From the NCBI GenBank assembly GCA_018333075.1, contig BORH01000021.1, forward strand, positions 1 through 64,000: 64,000 nucleotides of DNA, written 5' to 3'. Below, in pieces: positions 1 to 11,865 of the stretch. The stretch comes from Heyndrickxia sporothermodurans (lineage in GTDB: Bacteria; Bacillota; Bacilli; Bacillales; Bacillaceae_C). The notes under the pieces are model-generated. The model had not been told where the DNA came from and ran no database searches. It was given only the letters and a program-made list of their open reading frames with translations. The stretch's first letter is position 1. Each line of letters opens with the position of its first letter. A program made the translations under genes and the position numbers.

Positions 1-2
1 GC

Positions 3-128
3 TTTTCCATGCGTGGCCTCCAAAAAAATTCAGTAGAATGGGGGCTTCTTTGCGTTGCACACAACTGTAAAAAGTGGCAGAAATCAATCAGTCAAAAAGA
101 AATAATGGAAGAAAACGGACAAAAATAG
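3..128 (+). CDS. Transposase, C-terminal fragment (cut by window start)
   Basis: Reading frame 3 is open from the window edge to TAG at 126-128 and encodes 41 residues. They include RGLQKNSVEWGLLCVAHN. The pattern RGL..V..E.GL...AHN..K is typical of the extreme C-terminus of IS1182/IS5-type DDE transposases, after the catalytic glutamate. The catalytic domain would lie to the left of the window. The gene may be intact there, or the copy may be truncated; the window cannot tell. Confidence 0.6.
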   Translation, partial: FSMRGLQKNSVEWGLLCVAHNCKKWQKSISQKEIMEENGQK

Positions 129-184
129 CCCTTATCCGTATCTAAAATCAGACCTTTTGGATATTCTAAAAACCAAAATGAAAA

Positions 185-227
185 GGGTGCTCAAAAAGTC
201 GTTATTTAACGACCTTTTGAGTCACCC
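185..227. terminator. Long hairpin at the IS end, likely bidirectional terminator
   Basis: GGGTG-C-TCAAAAAGTCGTTA pairs with TAACGACCTTTTGA-G-TCACCC across a tiny loop, giving a stem of about 19 bp. On the minus strand it is followed by TTTTCATTTT, so it can end transcription of yunB. It is also the terminal inverted repeat of the insertion sequence. Confidence 0.6.
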
Positions 228-240
228 TCATATACAGAAA

Positions 241-990
241 TTAATTATCTTTGCCTTCATCTATTTGGATAGATGGCGGTGACGCATTTCCATTTCCATT
301 ATTATATAGCGGAACATCCATGTGATTGATTAGTACTAATAATGAAATGGTTTGAGTATAATCTTTTACATTTGAAGCAAAAGGGATAATTGTTTGAACA
401 TGTACTTTTACGTCAATATTTAACTTTACTTCCGTTCCATTTATCCCTGTTTCTCCTGTTTCAGGCTTTAAATCCACTTCTGTATCACCTATTACATGGA
501 ATCTAATAGGAATTTCAGGTCCAATGTTTCCTAACAACACATTGCTTGTTGTTCGACCGATTGGTACAGAATAGACAAGCTCACCTTTACTTTCATCCTT
601 TTTCATATCAGGAAATTCCGAAATTTTCCCTTCTTCTGCCCCATCTAAATAAGATTGAATATCTTGTTGTAGGTGTGCAGCAATTTTACTACCTGCCCCT
701 GGGTACACAATTGTAGACGAGATGTTTCCTTTTTTATTTTGCTTAATCTCTATCATTTCATTTAAAGCTTTTTTATCTGCTTTTAATTTCTCAACTGCAT
801 GACTTACAGCATATGCTGCTATTTTGCTATTTTGACTCTCAGCATAACTCATTAATACTGGTTTTAAACCTTTGTTAACAATTAATATTCCTACAACAAT
901 TGAAAAAATGAAAAATACAGTACTTAATAGCAATACATATCGAAATGGTAGCGGACCACGCCGGGATTTATGCGGACGAAATTTCACCAA
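241..990 (-). CDS. yunB: Sporulation protein YunB
   Basis: The 249-residue product has a basic N-terminus (KFRPHKSRRG), one transmembrane helix at about residues 16-40 and a long extracytoplasmic domain, which matches the YunB family. In B. subtilis yunB is a SigE-dependent mother-cell gene needed for full sporulation; its biochemical role is unknown. The start is TTG at 990 or GTG at 987, both behind a GGGGGG Shine-Dalgarno at 998-1003. It lies downstream of yunC in the same direction, as in B. subtilis. An insertion-sequence end sits 13 bp beyond its stop. Confidence 0.85.
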   Translation of the reverse strand: MVKFRPHKSRRGPLPFRYVLLLSTVFFIFSIVVGILIVNKGLKPVLMSYAESQNSKIAAYAVSHAVEKLKADKKALNEMIEIKQNKKGNISSTIVYPGAGSKIAAHLQQDIQSYLDGAEEGKISEFPDMKKDESKGELVYSVPIGRTTSNVLLGNIGPEIPIRFHVIGDTEVDLKPETGETGINGTEVKLNIDVKVHVQTIIPFASNVKDYTQTISLLVLINHMDVPLYNNGNGNASPPSIQIDEGKDN

Positions 991-997
991 AAAAAAT

Positions 998-1029
998 CCC
1001 CCCTTACAAGCTATATGTATGCTTGTAAG
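998..1029 (-). other. Stem-loop between yunC and yunB, next to the yunB ribosome-binding site
   Basis: CTTACAAGC (1003-1011) and GCTTGTAAG (1021-1029) form a perfect 9-bp stem with a 9-nt loop. On the minus strand it is followed by GGGGGGATTTTTTTT, so it resembles a weak intrinsic terminator whose tail overlaps the yunB Shine-Dalgarno and start. It may attenuate yunB or simply separate yunC from yunB. Confidence 0.5.
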
Positions 1030-1051
1030 AGAGGTTCTAGGTCAACAATTT

Positions 1052-1354
1052 CTAACGCATCTTTAAAAGAGCTTCTTTCCCGCTCATACCTTTTTTTATT
1101 CCTAATTTTTCCGCATCTATAGTAATGGACTCTAAGGGTGCTTCAAGCAATTGTTCAATCGTCTTGACACCAACAGCACGCCCAGCAATAATATGACGAT
1201 CCTTTAATTTTTCATTTAATAATCCAACATCTAAGGCTCCACACATAATATATCCATTCTTATTTGAAACTGTTAGTAGGGTTGTTTTTGGAAGCTTCAC
1301 CGTGGTAGCAATAAATGTAGCTCCATCAATAACAACAGGTTCAACCGTTACCAA
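1052..1354 (-). CDS. yunC: YunC, DUF1805 family protein
   Basis: This is a small cytoplasmic protein of the DUF1805 family, marked by the segments VKLPKTTLL, GYIMCGALDVGLLNEKL and GRAVGVKTIEQLLEAPLESI. Its function is not established. I place the start at TTG (1352-1354), giving 100 residues and the family-like N-terminus MVTVEPVVIDG; AGGAGAG lies just upstream at suitable spacing. An ATG at 1375 is in frame, but it precedes this Shine-Dalgarno and would add seven residues the family lacks. It is followed by yunB. Confidence 0.85.
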   Translation of the reverse strand: MVTVEPVVIDGATFIATTVKLPKTTLLTVSNKNGYIMCGALDVGLLNEKLKDRHIIAGRAVGVKTIEQLLEAPLESITIDAEKLGIKKGMSGKEALLKMR

Positions 1355-1444
1355 ATAAATCTCTCCTATCTGCATAAATATTTAGGATAAAATTTCTCAC
1401 CTACTAATATATGTATGGAATAGATATGTTAAGGTTACCATTGA

Positions 1445-2824
1445 CTATTCTTTTTCATATTTCTTTTTGAGTTTCCACTCTAATACGTCACGTAAAAACT
1501 CCGGCATAAAATATTTTTTCTCGGCTTTAAAAAGCTCAGGAAAGAAATGGCCGAATGTATACATATCTACTGTTCCCAGCTTGTAAATTTTATTTGGGTT
1601 AAGTTTTTTTCCGTTAATATACACAGCCTTATTATCCATTGAAATATTTTCATAAATAAAATTCCCTAAAATTTTCCCACGAAAGCCTAAACCTTTTAAC
1701 TCTAATATTGGCCATTTGGGATCAAGTGTTTGCAAAAGGACACTTTCCAATTCTTTGCCATCCAAAAGAATTAAACAAGGATTAATTGGATGTGGAAGAA
1801 TTTGATGAAGATCATATTTCGTAACTATTCCTTTATTTAAATGATCTAACACTAGACCTGCATTAATAAATGCACAATCAGCATGACACCATTCTTGAAT
1901 AGCTTTGCAAAGGACTTGGGGGAGTTCTGATTTCTTAAACCAATATGTTGACAATGTTTCCGGTATACTGACTACCTTTTGATAAAGAAGCTTCTTGCCT
2001 TTTTCATGAAAATTTGCAATTTCCTCTTTCTCCTTGAAAGGAGCAGGAAAATTTTTCGTTTCAAATAAAATTGCCTCTTTCTCTCGTACAGTTTTTTCTT
2101 TATAATCAAATTTTAAGTGAATATGACCCACAAAATTCCCATGTTTTCCTGCTGCGCCTAGCAAAGTTGTCGATTGAGAATGTTGAATATATTCACCTTT
2201 TTCAAGAATATGGTGAGTATGACCGCCCAAGATGATATCAATTTCTGGATGCATTTTTGCTATTTTTCTATCATCGTGTATTCCTAAATGTGACAAGAGA
2301 ATTAAAATATCTACTTTGTTTTTCATTTGCTCAATTTGTTGGTTCAATTCTTGAAAAGGCTCTTCTAAATTCCATTCAAGAAGCTTGTAAAGATGTTTAA
2401 AGTTTGCAGTTACAGCAGTTACGCCAATTTTTACACCGTTTTTCAACTGATAAATTTTATATGGAGTAACCCAATTTGGACGCATATTTTTTTGACCATA
2501 TAAATTAGCTACTATTACATCAAATTCAGCTTCAGTATAAAGATTCTCCAAATCATCATGGGCAAGAGTAATTCCTTCGTTATTTCCTATCGTAGCTGCT
2601 GTATATCCAACTTCATTCAATAGGTGGACATTGCCCTTTCCAACTGTACCTTCTGAATAGGGATGCCAGCGATCCACATGATCTCCAATATCAAACAAGA
2701 AAACTGCTTCATCTTTTTCTTTATGTTCTTTCTTTTTCGACATAAGAAAATCTCTTATTCTTGGCCAGTTTTCGAAGTGACTATGAATATCATTCGTATG
2801 ATATATATGGATGTTTTCAATCAT
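1445..2824 (-). CDS. yunD: YunD, bifunctional metallophosphatase / 5'-nucleotidase
   Basis: This 459-residue protein has an N-terminal calcineurin-like metallophosphatase domain with the full metal-binding set: TNDIHSH (10-16), DIGDHVD (45-51), GNNE (80-83; family consensus GNHE), LSHLG (177-181) and GGHTHH (200-205). A C-terminal 5'-nucleotidase domain follows (about 270-440). The family hydrolyses nucleotides or UDP-sugars. No signal peptide is visible, so it is probably cytoplasmic, as for B. subtilis YunD. Asn replaces His in the GNHE motif; this residue normally acts as general acid, so activity may be altered. Confidence 0.85.
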   Translation of the reverse strand: MIENIHIYHTNDIHSHFENWPRIRDFLMSKKKEHKEKDEAVFLFDIGDHVDRWHPYSEGTVGKGNVHLLNEVGYTAATIGNNEGITLAHDDLENLYTEAEFDVIVANLYGQKNMRPNWVTPYKIYQLKNGVKIGVTAVTANFKHLYKLLEWNLEEPFQELNQQIEQMKNKVDILILLSHLGIHDDRKIAKMHPEIDIILGGHTHHILEKGEYIQHSQSTTLLGAAGKHGNFVGHIHLKFDYKEKTVREKEAILFETKNFPAPFKEKEEIANFHEKGKKLLYQKVVSIPETLSTYWFKKSELPQVLCKAIQEWCHADCAFINAGLVLDHLNKGIVTKYDLHQILPHPINPCLILLDGKELESVLLQTLDPKWPILELKGLGFRGKILGNFIYENISMDNKAVYINGKKLNPNKIYKLGTVDMYTFGHFFPELFKAEKKYFMPEFLRDVLEWKLKKKYEKE

Positions 2825-2864
2825 AAATGACTCTCCTATGTCTTTAAAAATATATTAAAACTTA

Positions 2865-3719
2865 CTAAAATAAATCTAATTGTCTTGGTGCTAATCCATT
2901 ATATTCAATAGATAGCATGTCAATAAATTGTTTTGCATTATCTGCTGCATCTCCACCAGAATTATTATTAAAAATAATATATATGTCTTTAGATTGATTT
3001 TTTAGTATATTTATCTTTTCTTTCCATTCATGTAGCTCTTGATTATTATAGCGGTACAGATATCGAACATCTCTCCAGTTTCCATGACTCGGCTTCCTCC
3101 AGCCATGAATGTTTCTACCATGAAAACGAATGAGTGTCTTTAATGAATTAGTAGCTTCTAAAATAATCGGAACTGAGCCTTCGCCAGCTTGTGGCTCATC
3201 ACATATACTATGAATCCACCCTTCAGTTCTCATAAATTCTAAAGTTCTTTCTTTAAATTCAGGATAGAACCATGATTGATGTCTAAATTCTAATGCTATA
3301 GGATAATTATTTAATTGTCTTTGACAAAATCGTAAATAATCCACATGACTTTTTTTGCAATTAAACCAAGGAGGAAATTGCAATAATACCATGCCAAGTT
3401 TACCTGTTTCTGAAAAAGCATGTAGTGATTGCTTAAATGCATCAAACATCTCTTCCCTTGAAGAGTATTCCATTTTTCCTTGACCATGACCTGTCATTCC
3501 TTGATAAGTCTTGACAATAAATTGAAATGAATCAGGCGTATCATAAACCCACCTTTGAACCGTCTTTTCTGAAGGTATCGCATAAAACGTCGAGTCCACC
3601 TCAACAATAGGAAAATGTCCAGCATAATCCTTCAGCTTTTCCTTTTGTGAAGATCCATTGGGATAGATTGAATCGTGATCTCCCCAACCAGCTAATCCTA
3701 TGTATATCAACCGATTCAC
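2865..3719 (-). CDS. yunF: YunF, DUF72 family protein
   Basis: The 284-residue product belongs to the DUF72 family, a TIM-barrel-like fold of unknown function. Diagnostic stretches are YIGLAGWGD at the N-terminus, VEVDSTFYAIPS, LLQFPPWF, ALEFRHQSW and the C-terminal IIFNNNSGGDAADNA (family consensus FNN...A..NA). The start is GTG at 3719 or the nearby TTG (3708-3710); the Shine-Dalgarno region AAAGGTAGG allows either. It sits directly upstream of yunD in the same direction, as in the yun cluster of B. subtilis (yunE is absent here). Confidence 0.85.
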   Translation of the reverse strand: MNRLIYIGLAGWGDHDSIYPNGSSQKEKLKDYAGHFPIVEVDSTFYAIPSEKTVQRWVYDTPDSFQFIVKTYQGMTGHGQGKMEYSSREEMFDAFKQSLHAFSETGKLGMVLLQFPPWFNCKKSHVDYLRFCQRQLNNYPIALEFRHQSWFYPEFKERTLEFMRTEGWIHSICDEPQAGEGSVPIILEATNSLKTLIRFHGRNIHGWRKPSHGNWRDVRYLYRYNNQELHEWKEKINILKNQSKDIYIIFNNNSGGDAADNAKQFIDMLSIEYNGLAPRQLDLF

Positions 3720-4178
3720 CTACCTTTACACTTGAATATTACCATATCGAAGGAGCGTATCATAATAATTAACAAAAAAAGACTCCAATTGTTATTTTAG
3801 TTAATAGCTAGACTCATCGTTCAAATGATCGTCTTGAACTTTTAACAAATACTAAAGAGCCCTTTCTGATAAGGCGGTTGAATCCTCTAAATAAAAGAAT
3901 TTAATGACAAATTAATGTTAAATTTCCCTCCCCAAGAAATCCATAATATACTATTAATAGAGTAAGATGTCTTTTTTGTACGTGATTCTTTAGGTTTTAA
4001 ATAAACTAAATATAAAATTATCTTTTTCTACCAAACAATATGACTCTATTTGAAGTCTGTACATATGGAGAGAAAGTAAAATATGAAAGTTTCGAGACTC
4101 CTGCGGAAAAACGGTGGATTAGACCCCCTCGGGAACAGATGAATTAAGAGACTAATTCATTTTATACGTGGATAGCGA
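3720..4178. other. 459-bp intergenic region with a decayed repeat
   Basis: No gene is supported here. The left part is AT-rich without clear signals. The right part (about 4086-4155) contains a degraded copy of a repeat family common in Bacillus genomes (separate entry). Confidence 0.5.
4086..4155. repeat. Decayed Bacillus-type dispersed repeat
   Basis: The words CGAGACTCCTGCGG and GGTGGATTAGACCCC, then CTCGGGAACAG, resemble the intergenic repeat of many Bacillus genomes built from 'GACTCCTGCGGGA' and 'GGTGAGACCCC'. The copy is mutated and its inverted-repeat character is mostly lost. The assignment is from memory. Confidence 0.4.
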
Positions 4179-4580
4179 ATGACTTTTCAGTTAATCAATT
4201 TTTTTAAAAACAAAAAAGCGAGGATATATATGTACTTTTTAATTGGCTTAAGTGTTTTCTTTCTATTCATTCTTGTTACGTTATGGCTTTTGCCCAGAAA
4301 GTATCAGAAAATTGAATGGATTGAGACAAACGCAAAAATTATTGAAAGTGAGTTTTCACATCGGACAGTGGGTCACGAGATTACATATGCAAGAGGTGAA
4401 TCACACCGTAGAGTTAAGTTAACGGTGCAATTTTCGTCATTACAAAATAAACCTATCATCGTTACGAACAAAATTTGGACGTATACGAAGAATCGTTCTT
4501 TCTTTGAAGAAGGAAAATGGGTGACGATTCTCTATAATAAAAAGAAGCCAAAACAGTTTAAACTCAAATATCAAATATAA
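4179..4580 (+). CDS. Small membrane protein, DUF3592-like
   Basis: The 133-residue protein has one transmembrane helix (about residues 19-38) and an extracytoplasmic domain ending in a segment like F-x-E-G-K-W-V-T-I-L-Y-N-K-K-K-P. This resembles the 'F..G..V.V.YDP..P' signature of DUF3592 proteins, so the family call is tentative. ATG at 4179 has a weak Shine-Dalgarno. ATG at 4230 (residue 18) has a better one, GCGAGG six bases upstream, and would start right at the membrane helix. It ends 11 bp before the CbrC-like gene, so the two are probably co-transcribed. Confidence 0.55.
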   Translation: MTFQLINFFKNKKARIYMYFLIGLSVFFLFILVTLWLLPRKYQKIEWIETNAKIIESEFSHRTVGHEITYARGESHRRVKLTVQFSSLQNKPIIVTNKIWTYTKNRSFFEEGKWVTILYNKKKPKQFKLKYQI

Positions 4581-4591
4581 GGAGGAAATGA

Positions 4592-5413
4592 ATGACTATT
4601 CAAGAAAAATTTCAGATACTTCGAAAAAGCTTTGATAAAAAGAATATGGAACAAGTAAAAGCACTTTATCTCTTAAAAGATGAGATTTTGGCACTTGAAG
4701 AAAAAGAAGAAGTGCATTTAAGAATACTTGTTGATATATATACAATACTTCAATTCTTTGAAATGGCTTTAAAATTATTTCAGACGATTATGGATGAGAA
4801 GGATAGAAAAGATCAAAAAAAGCTTGCGAGATTAAAGCAATTAGTGGACTTAGGATATCATCAGCCTTTAAAGGTAAAAGAGATTAAAGATGTTTCGCAT
4901 ATCCCTATGCCTAAATTTAAATATGTAGCTGATGAGGCATTAAATGAATTGTTTCAATTTGAAACAGCCATTTGTGATTGTTGTGAAAAAGAGGTAGCAG
5001 CGACAGCGATAGCAGGAATATATGCGATTGAAGATGTGGATGCAATTTGTCCAGATTGTATTGTATCAGGAAAAGCCGCTCAAAAGTTTAATGGGGAATT
5101 TCAAGATTATTTAATAAATGATGAAAATGTAATAAACCGAGAATGGACAAAAGAAGTTTTAGAACGAACTCCCGGATATGTTAGTTGGCAAGGGAACAAC
5201 TGGTTAGCTCACTGTCAAGATTATGCTCAATTTATAGGCTATGTTGGCTGGGAAGAACTCGTCGAACTGGGGATTGAGAACGATTTTGAAAATTTCACTG
5301 ATTTACCAAAAGAAAATTTGCAACAATATTTGGTGAACGACGGACATATTCAAGGCTATTTATTTCGATGTCTTCAATGTCAAACCTATTTACTTTATGC
5401 TGATATGAGTTAA
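4592..5413 (+). CDS. CbrC (UPF0167) family protein
   Basis: This 273-residue protein has a helical N-terminal part (1-100) followed by a CbrC/UPF0167 domain. Recognisable features are PKFKYVADE, two cysteine pairs CDCC and CPDC, GKAAQKFNGEFQDYL, RTPGYVSWQGNNWLAHC and a C-terminal CLQC. The cysteines suggest zinc binding. CbrC of E. coli is linked to colicin E2 tolerance; the molecular function is unknown. The start has the strong Shine-Dalgarno TAAGGAGGAAATGA. It follows the membrane protein gene by 11 bp. A role as an immunity-type protein is only inference from context. Confidence 0.7.
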   Translation: MTIQEKFQILRKSFDKKNMEQVKALYLLKDEILALEEKEEVHLRILVDIYTILQFFEMALKLFQTIMDEKDRKDQKKLARLKQLVDLGYHQPLKVKEIKDVSHIPMPKFKYVADEALNELFQFETAICDCCEKEVAATAIAGIYAIEDVDAICPDCIVSGKAAQKFNGEFQDYLINDENVINREWTKEVLERTPGYVSWQGNNWLAHCQDYAQFIGYVGWEELVELGIENDFENFTDLPKENLQQYLVNDGHIQGYLFRCLQCQTYLLYADMS

Positions 5414-5491
5414 GGTTTTTTTATTTACTTACTCTGTATTACCTTTGATTCTATCAAACGCTGTCTGCAGAAACAGGAACTATAAAAGGCA

Positions 5492-5530
5492 AGAGTCTGG
5501 CAACTGAAAGGTTATTTGTATGCCAGACCC
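5492..5530 (-). terminator. Terminator of the DUF1877 gene
   Basis: GAGTCTGGCA (about 5493-5502) and TGCCAGACCC (5521-5530) form a 10-bp stem with a GU/mismatch near the base. On the minus strand it is followed by TTGCCTTTTATAG, a moderate U-tract. It separates two convergent genes. Confidence 0.5.
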
Positions 5531-5546
5531 TGTGCTATGTAAAGCA

Positions 5547-6032
5547 TTAAGAAATATAGAATACAATTCCTTTCCCTTCAGCAATAGTTTTAGAATAGAA
5601 CTTACGTATGTCGTTAAAATAACTGTAAAGATAGTCGAAAAACTCCTCTTCTTCTCCCTCTTCAGCGTCGCCGTAGAGCGGGTAAATGTCCTCCTCAAGC
5701 ATCATCTTATAATTGTATTTTTCTAGAAGCTCATTTCGTGTCATAGTTTCAATAGCTTGATAGGCCACTTGAATTTGCCGGAGCGTTAAATAAAAAGCGC
5801 CAAAATCTCCAAACTCAATATATTTGTCCTGATCCATCGGAACGACATATCCAAGTGGTGGCTCACCGTCGCTAATATCTCCGCAGAGCATGTAATAAAG
5901 TGCCTGCCACGATTTGTCAATATCAAGAGATTCTCTGCTATAGGGGTCCAGGTCTTCCAACATTTTGGTTCTGGCTGCGAGTTGCTGGATTTCTTCTTCT
6001 AACAAAGCCGTATAGTAACCGATCATTCCCAT
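5547..6032 (-). CDS. DUF1877 (YfbM-like) family protein
   Basis: The 161-residue acidic protein begins MGMIGYYTALLEEEIQQL and contains DIDKSWQALYYMLCGD. Both are hallmarks of the DUF1877/YfbM family, in which the Asp-Lys-Ser-Trp-x-x-Leu segment is conserved. Function is unknown. A very acidic stretch (AEEGEEEEFFDY) lies near residue 125. The start ATG follows AAAGGAG at suitable spacing. It is convergent with the CbrC-like gene. Such small acidic proteins often occur singly in accessory regions. Confidence 0.75.
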   Translation of the reverse strand: MGMIGYYTALLEEEIQQLAARTKMLEDLDPYSRESLDIDKSWQALYYMLCGDISDGEPPLGYVVPMDQDKYIEFGDFGAFYLTLRQIQVAYQAIETMTRNELLEKYNYKMMLEEDIYPLYGDAEEGEEEEFFDYLYSYFNDIRKFYSKTIAEGKGIVFYIS

Positions 6033-6589
6033 TTATGATCTTCTCCTTTTTTCAAAATTTCAATGCAACCATTGAAAAATTTATTACAAATAAACCAAAT
6101 ATACGTTCTTATCATATCAAAATCTCTTACTTATTAACAATAGACTTTTTGATTCTTTCATCTTTCACTATATACAAAATACCTCGGCACTTAATCATAT
6201 CCATTCCTAACGTTAATAATGATTGCGATTTCTGACTTTTAATGTCCTCTCTTAGTTGTGGTGAATAACTGGAACAAATAAGGCGAGACAATACTAATCG
6301 ATTAGAACTAATAACTTTGAAAAAATTTCACTTTATTAGTGAACACTCAAAATGATGATCTTTTCATTGCATTAATGAAAATGATAATTAAAACAAAATG
6401 AAATGATTTTTTCCAAAAATATTATTTAACACCTTCCATAGTAAGAGATTCAATTCACGATTATTATAAAAAAGCAGGAGTAAAAATAATGGAACTCATA
6501 GATTCGGATACACTTATGGAGCGCTACTTTTTAGAGTAAAATATAAAAACAAATCCGACACCGATCTTGATTTTTCCAAAAAATAGAAG
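6033..6589. other. Intergenic region of about 560 bp with one very short ORF
   Basis: No substantial gene is supported. At 6489-6539 (+) a 16-codon ORF, MELIDSDTLMERYFLE, follows a fair Shine-Dalgarno (AGCAGGAG, eight bases upstream). It has no recognisable homologue and could be chance or a gene remnant. The rest is AT-rich. Confidence 0.3.
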
Positions 6590-6613
6590 AAGACGAACTT
6601 AAAAAGTTCGCCT
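6590..6613 (-). terminator. Terminator of the suf operon
   Basis: GACGAACTT (6592-6600) pairs with AAGTTCGCC around an A-rich loop. On the minus strand the stem is followed by TTCTTCTATTTTTT. It lies about 20 bp beyond the sufB stop codon. Confidence 0.7.
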
Positions 6614-6634
6614 CCTACACTAACATTTATTTTA

Positions 6635-8032
6635 TTAGCCAATAGAACCTTCCATTTCAAATTTAATCAAACGGTTCATTTCTACTGCATATTCCATTGG
6701 TAATTCTTTCGTGAATGGCTCAATGAATCCCATTACGATCATTTCTGTTGCCTCTTCTTCAGATATTCCACGACTCATTAGATAGAAGAGCTGTTCCTCA
6801 GAAACCTTAGAAACCTTTGCTTCATGCTCTAATGATATATTATCATTTAGTATTTCATTGTATGGAATTGTATCTGAAGTCGATTGATTATCCATAATCA
6901 ATGTATCACATTCAATATTTGAACGTGCACCTTCTGCTTTTCGTCCAAAGTGTACAATTCCACGATATGTTACTTTTCCACCATGCTTCGAAATAGATTT
7001 TGAAACAATTGTTGATGAAGTATTAGGTGCCAAGTGCATCATTTTTGCACCAGCATCCTGATGTTGACCTTTCCCTGCAATGGCAATTGACAATGTCATT
7101 CCACGTGCACCTTCACCTTTAAGAAGAACAGCTGGATATTTCATTGTTAGCTTAGAGCCAATATTTCCGTCAATCCATTCCATAGTAGCATTCTCTTCAC
7201 AAACGGCACGTTTCGTAACTAGGTTATACACATTGTTTGCCCAGTTTTGAATGGTTGTATAACGGCAATATGCATCCTTCTTAATGATGATTTCAACAAC
7301 TGCACTATGAAGTGAATTTGTCGTATATACAGGGGCTGTACAACCTTCAACATAGTGAACATGCGCACCTTCATCGACGATGATTAGCGTACGTTCGAAT
7401 TGCCCCATATTTTCCGAGTTAATACGGAAATATGCTTGAAGTGGTGTATCCACTTTTACACCTGGTGGAACATAGATAAAGGATCCACCTGACCAAACAG
7501 CAGAGTTTAATGCAGCAAACTTATTGTCTGTAGGTGGGATAACAGTTGCCCAATGTTCACGGAAGATGTCTTCATTTTCTCTTAATGCAGAATCAGTGTC
7601 TTTGAAAATAATTCCAAGCTTTTCAAGATCTTCTTTCATATTATGATAGACAACTTCAGATTCATATTGAGCTGAAACCCCTGCTAAATATTTTTGTTCT
7701 GCTTCAGGAATTCCAAGCTTATCAAATGTGTTTTTAATTTCCTCAGGTACTTCATCCCAAGAACGGCCTTGAGCTTCTGATGGTTTTACATAGTAGGTAA
7801 TTTCATCAAAATCCAAGCCCATTAAATCTCCGCCCCACTGAGGCATTGGTTTATTATAAAAATGTTCGAGAGATTTCAAACGGAAATCTAACATCCACTG
7901 TGGTTCATCTTTCATACGGGAGATTTCTTCAACTATTTCACGTGTTAGACCACGTTTTGAACGGAAAACAGAGACATCTTTATCATGGAAGCCATATTTA
8001 TAATCTCCGATTTCAGGCATTTTTTTAGCCAT
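6635..8032 (-). CDS. sufB: SufB, Fe-S cluster scaffold subunit
   Basis: SufB is the scaffold subunit of the SufBCD complex, on which iron-sulfur clusters are built from sulfur delivered by SufS-SufU. The product matches B. subtilis SufB almost residue for residue in many blocks, for example [17 protein letters not shown] near the start and [19 protein letters not shown] near the end. I place the start at ATG 8030-8032 (465 residues), ten bases after GGAGG. The two upstream in-frame ATGs (8041, 8038) are too close to that Shine-Dalgarno. It is the last gene of sufCDSUB. Confidence 0.97.
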   Translation of the reverse strand: MAKKMPEIGDYKYGFHDKDVSVFRSKRGLTREIVEEISRMKDEPQWMLDFRLKSLEHFYNKPMPQWGGDLMGLDFDEITYYVKPSEAQGRSWDEVPEEIKNTFDKLGIPEAEQKYLAGVSAQYESEVVYHNMKEDLEKLGIIFKDTDSALRENEDIFREHWATVIPPTDNKFAALNSAVWSGGSFIYVPPGVKVDTPLQAYFRINSENMGQFERTLIIVDEGAHVHYVEGCTAPVYTTNSLHSAVVEIIIKKDAYCRYTTIQNWANNVYNLVTKRAVCEENATMEWIDGNIGSKLTMKYPAVLLKGEGARGMTLSIAIAGKGQHQDAGAKMMHLAPNTSSTIVSKSISKHGGKVTYRGIVHFGRKAEGARSNIECDTLIMDNQSTSDTIPYNEILNDNISLEHEAKVSKVSEEQLFYLMSRGISEEEATEMIVMGFIEPFTKELPMEYAVEMNRLIKFEMEGSIG

Positions 8033-8098
8033 CTTCATCATTCCTCCATCCTATTTATTGACAATCCAGTTTGACTAGAGGATATTATCAATTGTTAA

Positions 8099-11062
<2,964 letters not shown>

Positions 11063-11079
11063 GATAAGTCCTCCTAACT

Positions 11080-11865
11080 TTATGCTTCTTGCCCAACAGT
11101 TTCGTCTTCAATGCCTAGTTCATGTTTAATCCAATCATATCCTTCAGCCTCTAATCGTTGTGCCAATTCAGGACCACCGGATTTTACAACACGTCCTTGC
11201 ATCATAACGTGTACATAGTCAGGAGTAATATAGTTCAATAAACGTTGATAGTGAGTAATCATAATGCAACCAAAATCACTGCTTCTCATTTCATTAATAC
11301 CTTTAGAAACGATCTTTAATGCATCAATATCAAGCCCTGAGTCTATTTCATCAAGGATAGCAATTTGCGGTTGAATCATCGTTAATTGAAGGATTTCATT
11401 ACGTTTTTTCTCCCCACCAGAGAAGCCTTCATTAAGATAACGTTGTGCCATATTTGGATCCATTTCAAGCAATTCCATTTTCTTATCCATTTCACGAATA
11501 AACTTCATTAGTGAGATTTCATTTCCTTCTTCACGACGGCTGTTAATGGAAGAACGCAAGAATTCAGCATTTGTTACACCGTTAATTTCACTAGGATATT
11601 GCATCGCTAAAAATAGACCAGCGCGTGCTCTTTCATCAACTTCCATTTCTAAAACATCTTTGCCATCAAGCGTAATGCTTCCCTTTGTAACAACATATTT
11701 TGGATGCCCCATAATTGCGGATGATAATGTTGATTTACCAGTACCATTTGGTCCCATAATTGCATGGAACTCTCCACCCTTAACCTCTAAATTAACCCCT
11801 TTTAAAATCTCTTTTCCTTCGATCTCTACATGTAGATCTTTAATGATAAGTGTAGAACCTGCCAT
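11080..11865 (-). CDS. sufC: SufC, Fe-S assembly ATPase
   Basis: SufC is the cytosolic ABC-type ATPase of SufBCD. It shows Walker A GPNGTGKST, signature FSGGEKKRNEIL, Walker B AILDEIDSGLD and the H-loop MITHYQRLL. The start is ATG at 11863-11865 (261 residues, MAGSTLIIKDLHVEI) with GGAGG seven bases upstream. An in-frame ATG at 11910 would add 15 residues with no Shine-Dalgarno of its own. It is the first gene of sufCDSUB; TATAAT at 11920-11925 on the minus strand is a possible -10 box. Confidence 0.96.
   Translation of the reverse strand: MAGSTLIIKDLHVEIEGKEILKGVNLEVKGGEFHAIMGPNGTGKSTLSSAIMGHPKYVVTKGSITLDGKDVLEMEVDERARAGLFLAMQYPSEINGVTNAEFLRSSINSRREEGNEISLMKFIREMDKKMELLEMDPNMAQRYLNEGFSGGEKKRNEILQLTMIQPQIAILDEIDSGLDIDALKIVSKGINEMRSSDFGCIMITHYQRLLNYITPDYVHVMMQGRVVKSGGPELAQRLEAEGYDWIKHELGIEDETVGQEA

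Larger units (their letters stand above)
1..227 (+). mobile_element. Right end of an IS1182-like insertion sequence (partial)
   Basis: The first 128 bases encode the C-terminal tail of a DDE transposase, and the segment closes with an inverted repeat at 185-227 that looks like an element end (on the minus strand it starts GGGTGACTCAAAAGG). The left part of the element lies outside the window. The element stops only 13 bases before the stop codon of yunB, so it inserted just behind that gene. The assignment to the IS1182 family rests on recall of the transposase tail and of GGGTG-type ends. No target-site duplication can be checked from one end. Confidence 0.55.

Noticed and set aside
6360-6400. 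AT-rich sequence like a Fur box (TGAAAATGATAATTA)
   Set aside because: The second half-site does not match the 7-1-7 repeat and no start codon is nearby in a fitting direction.
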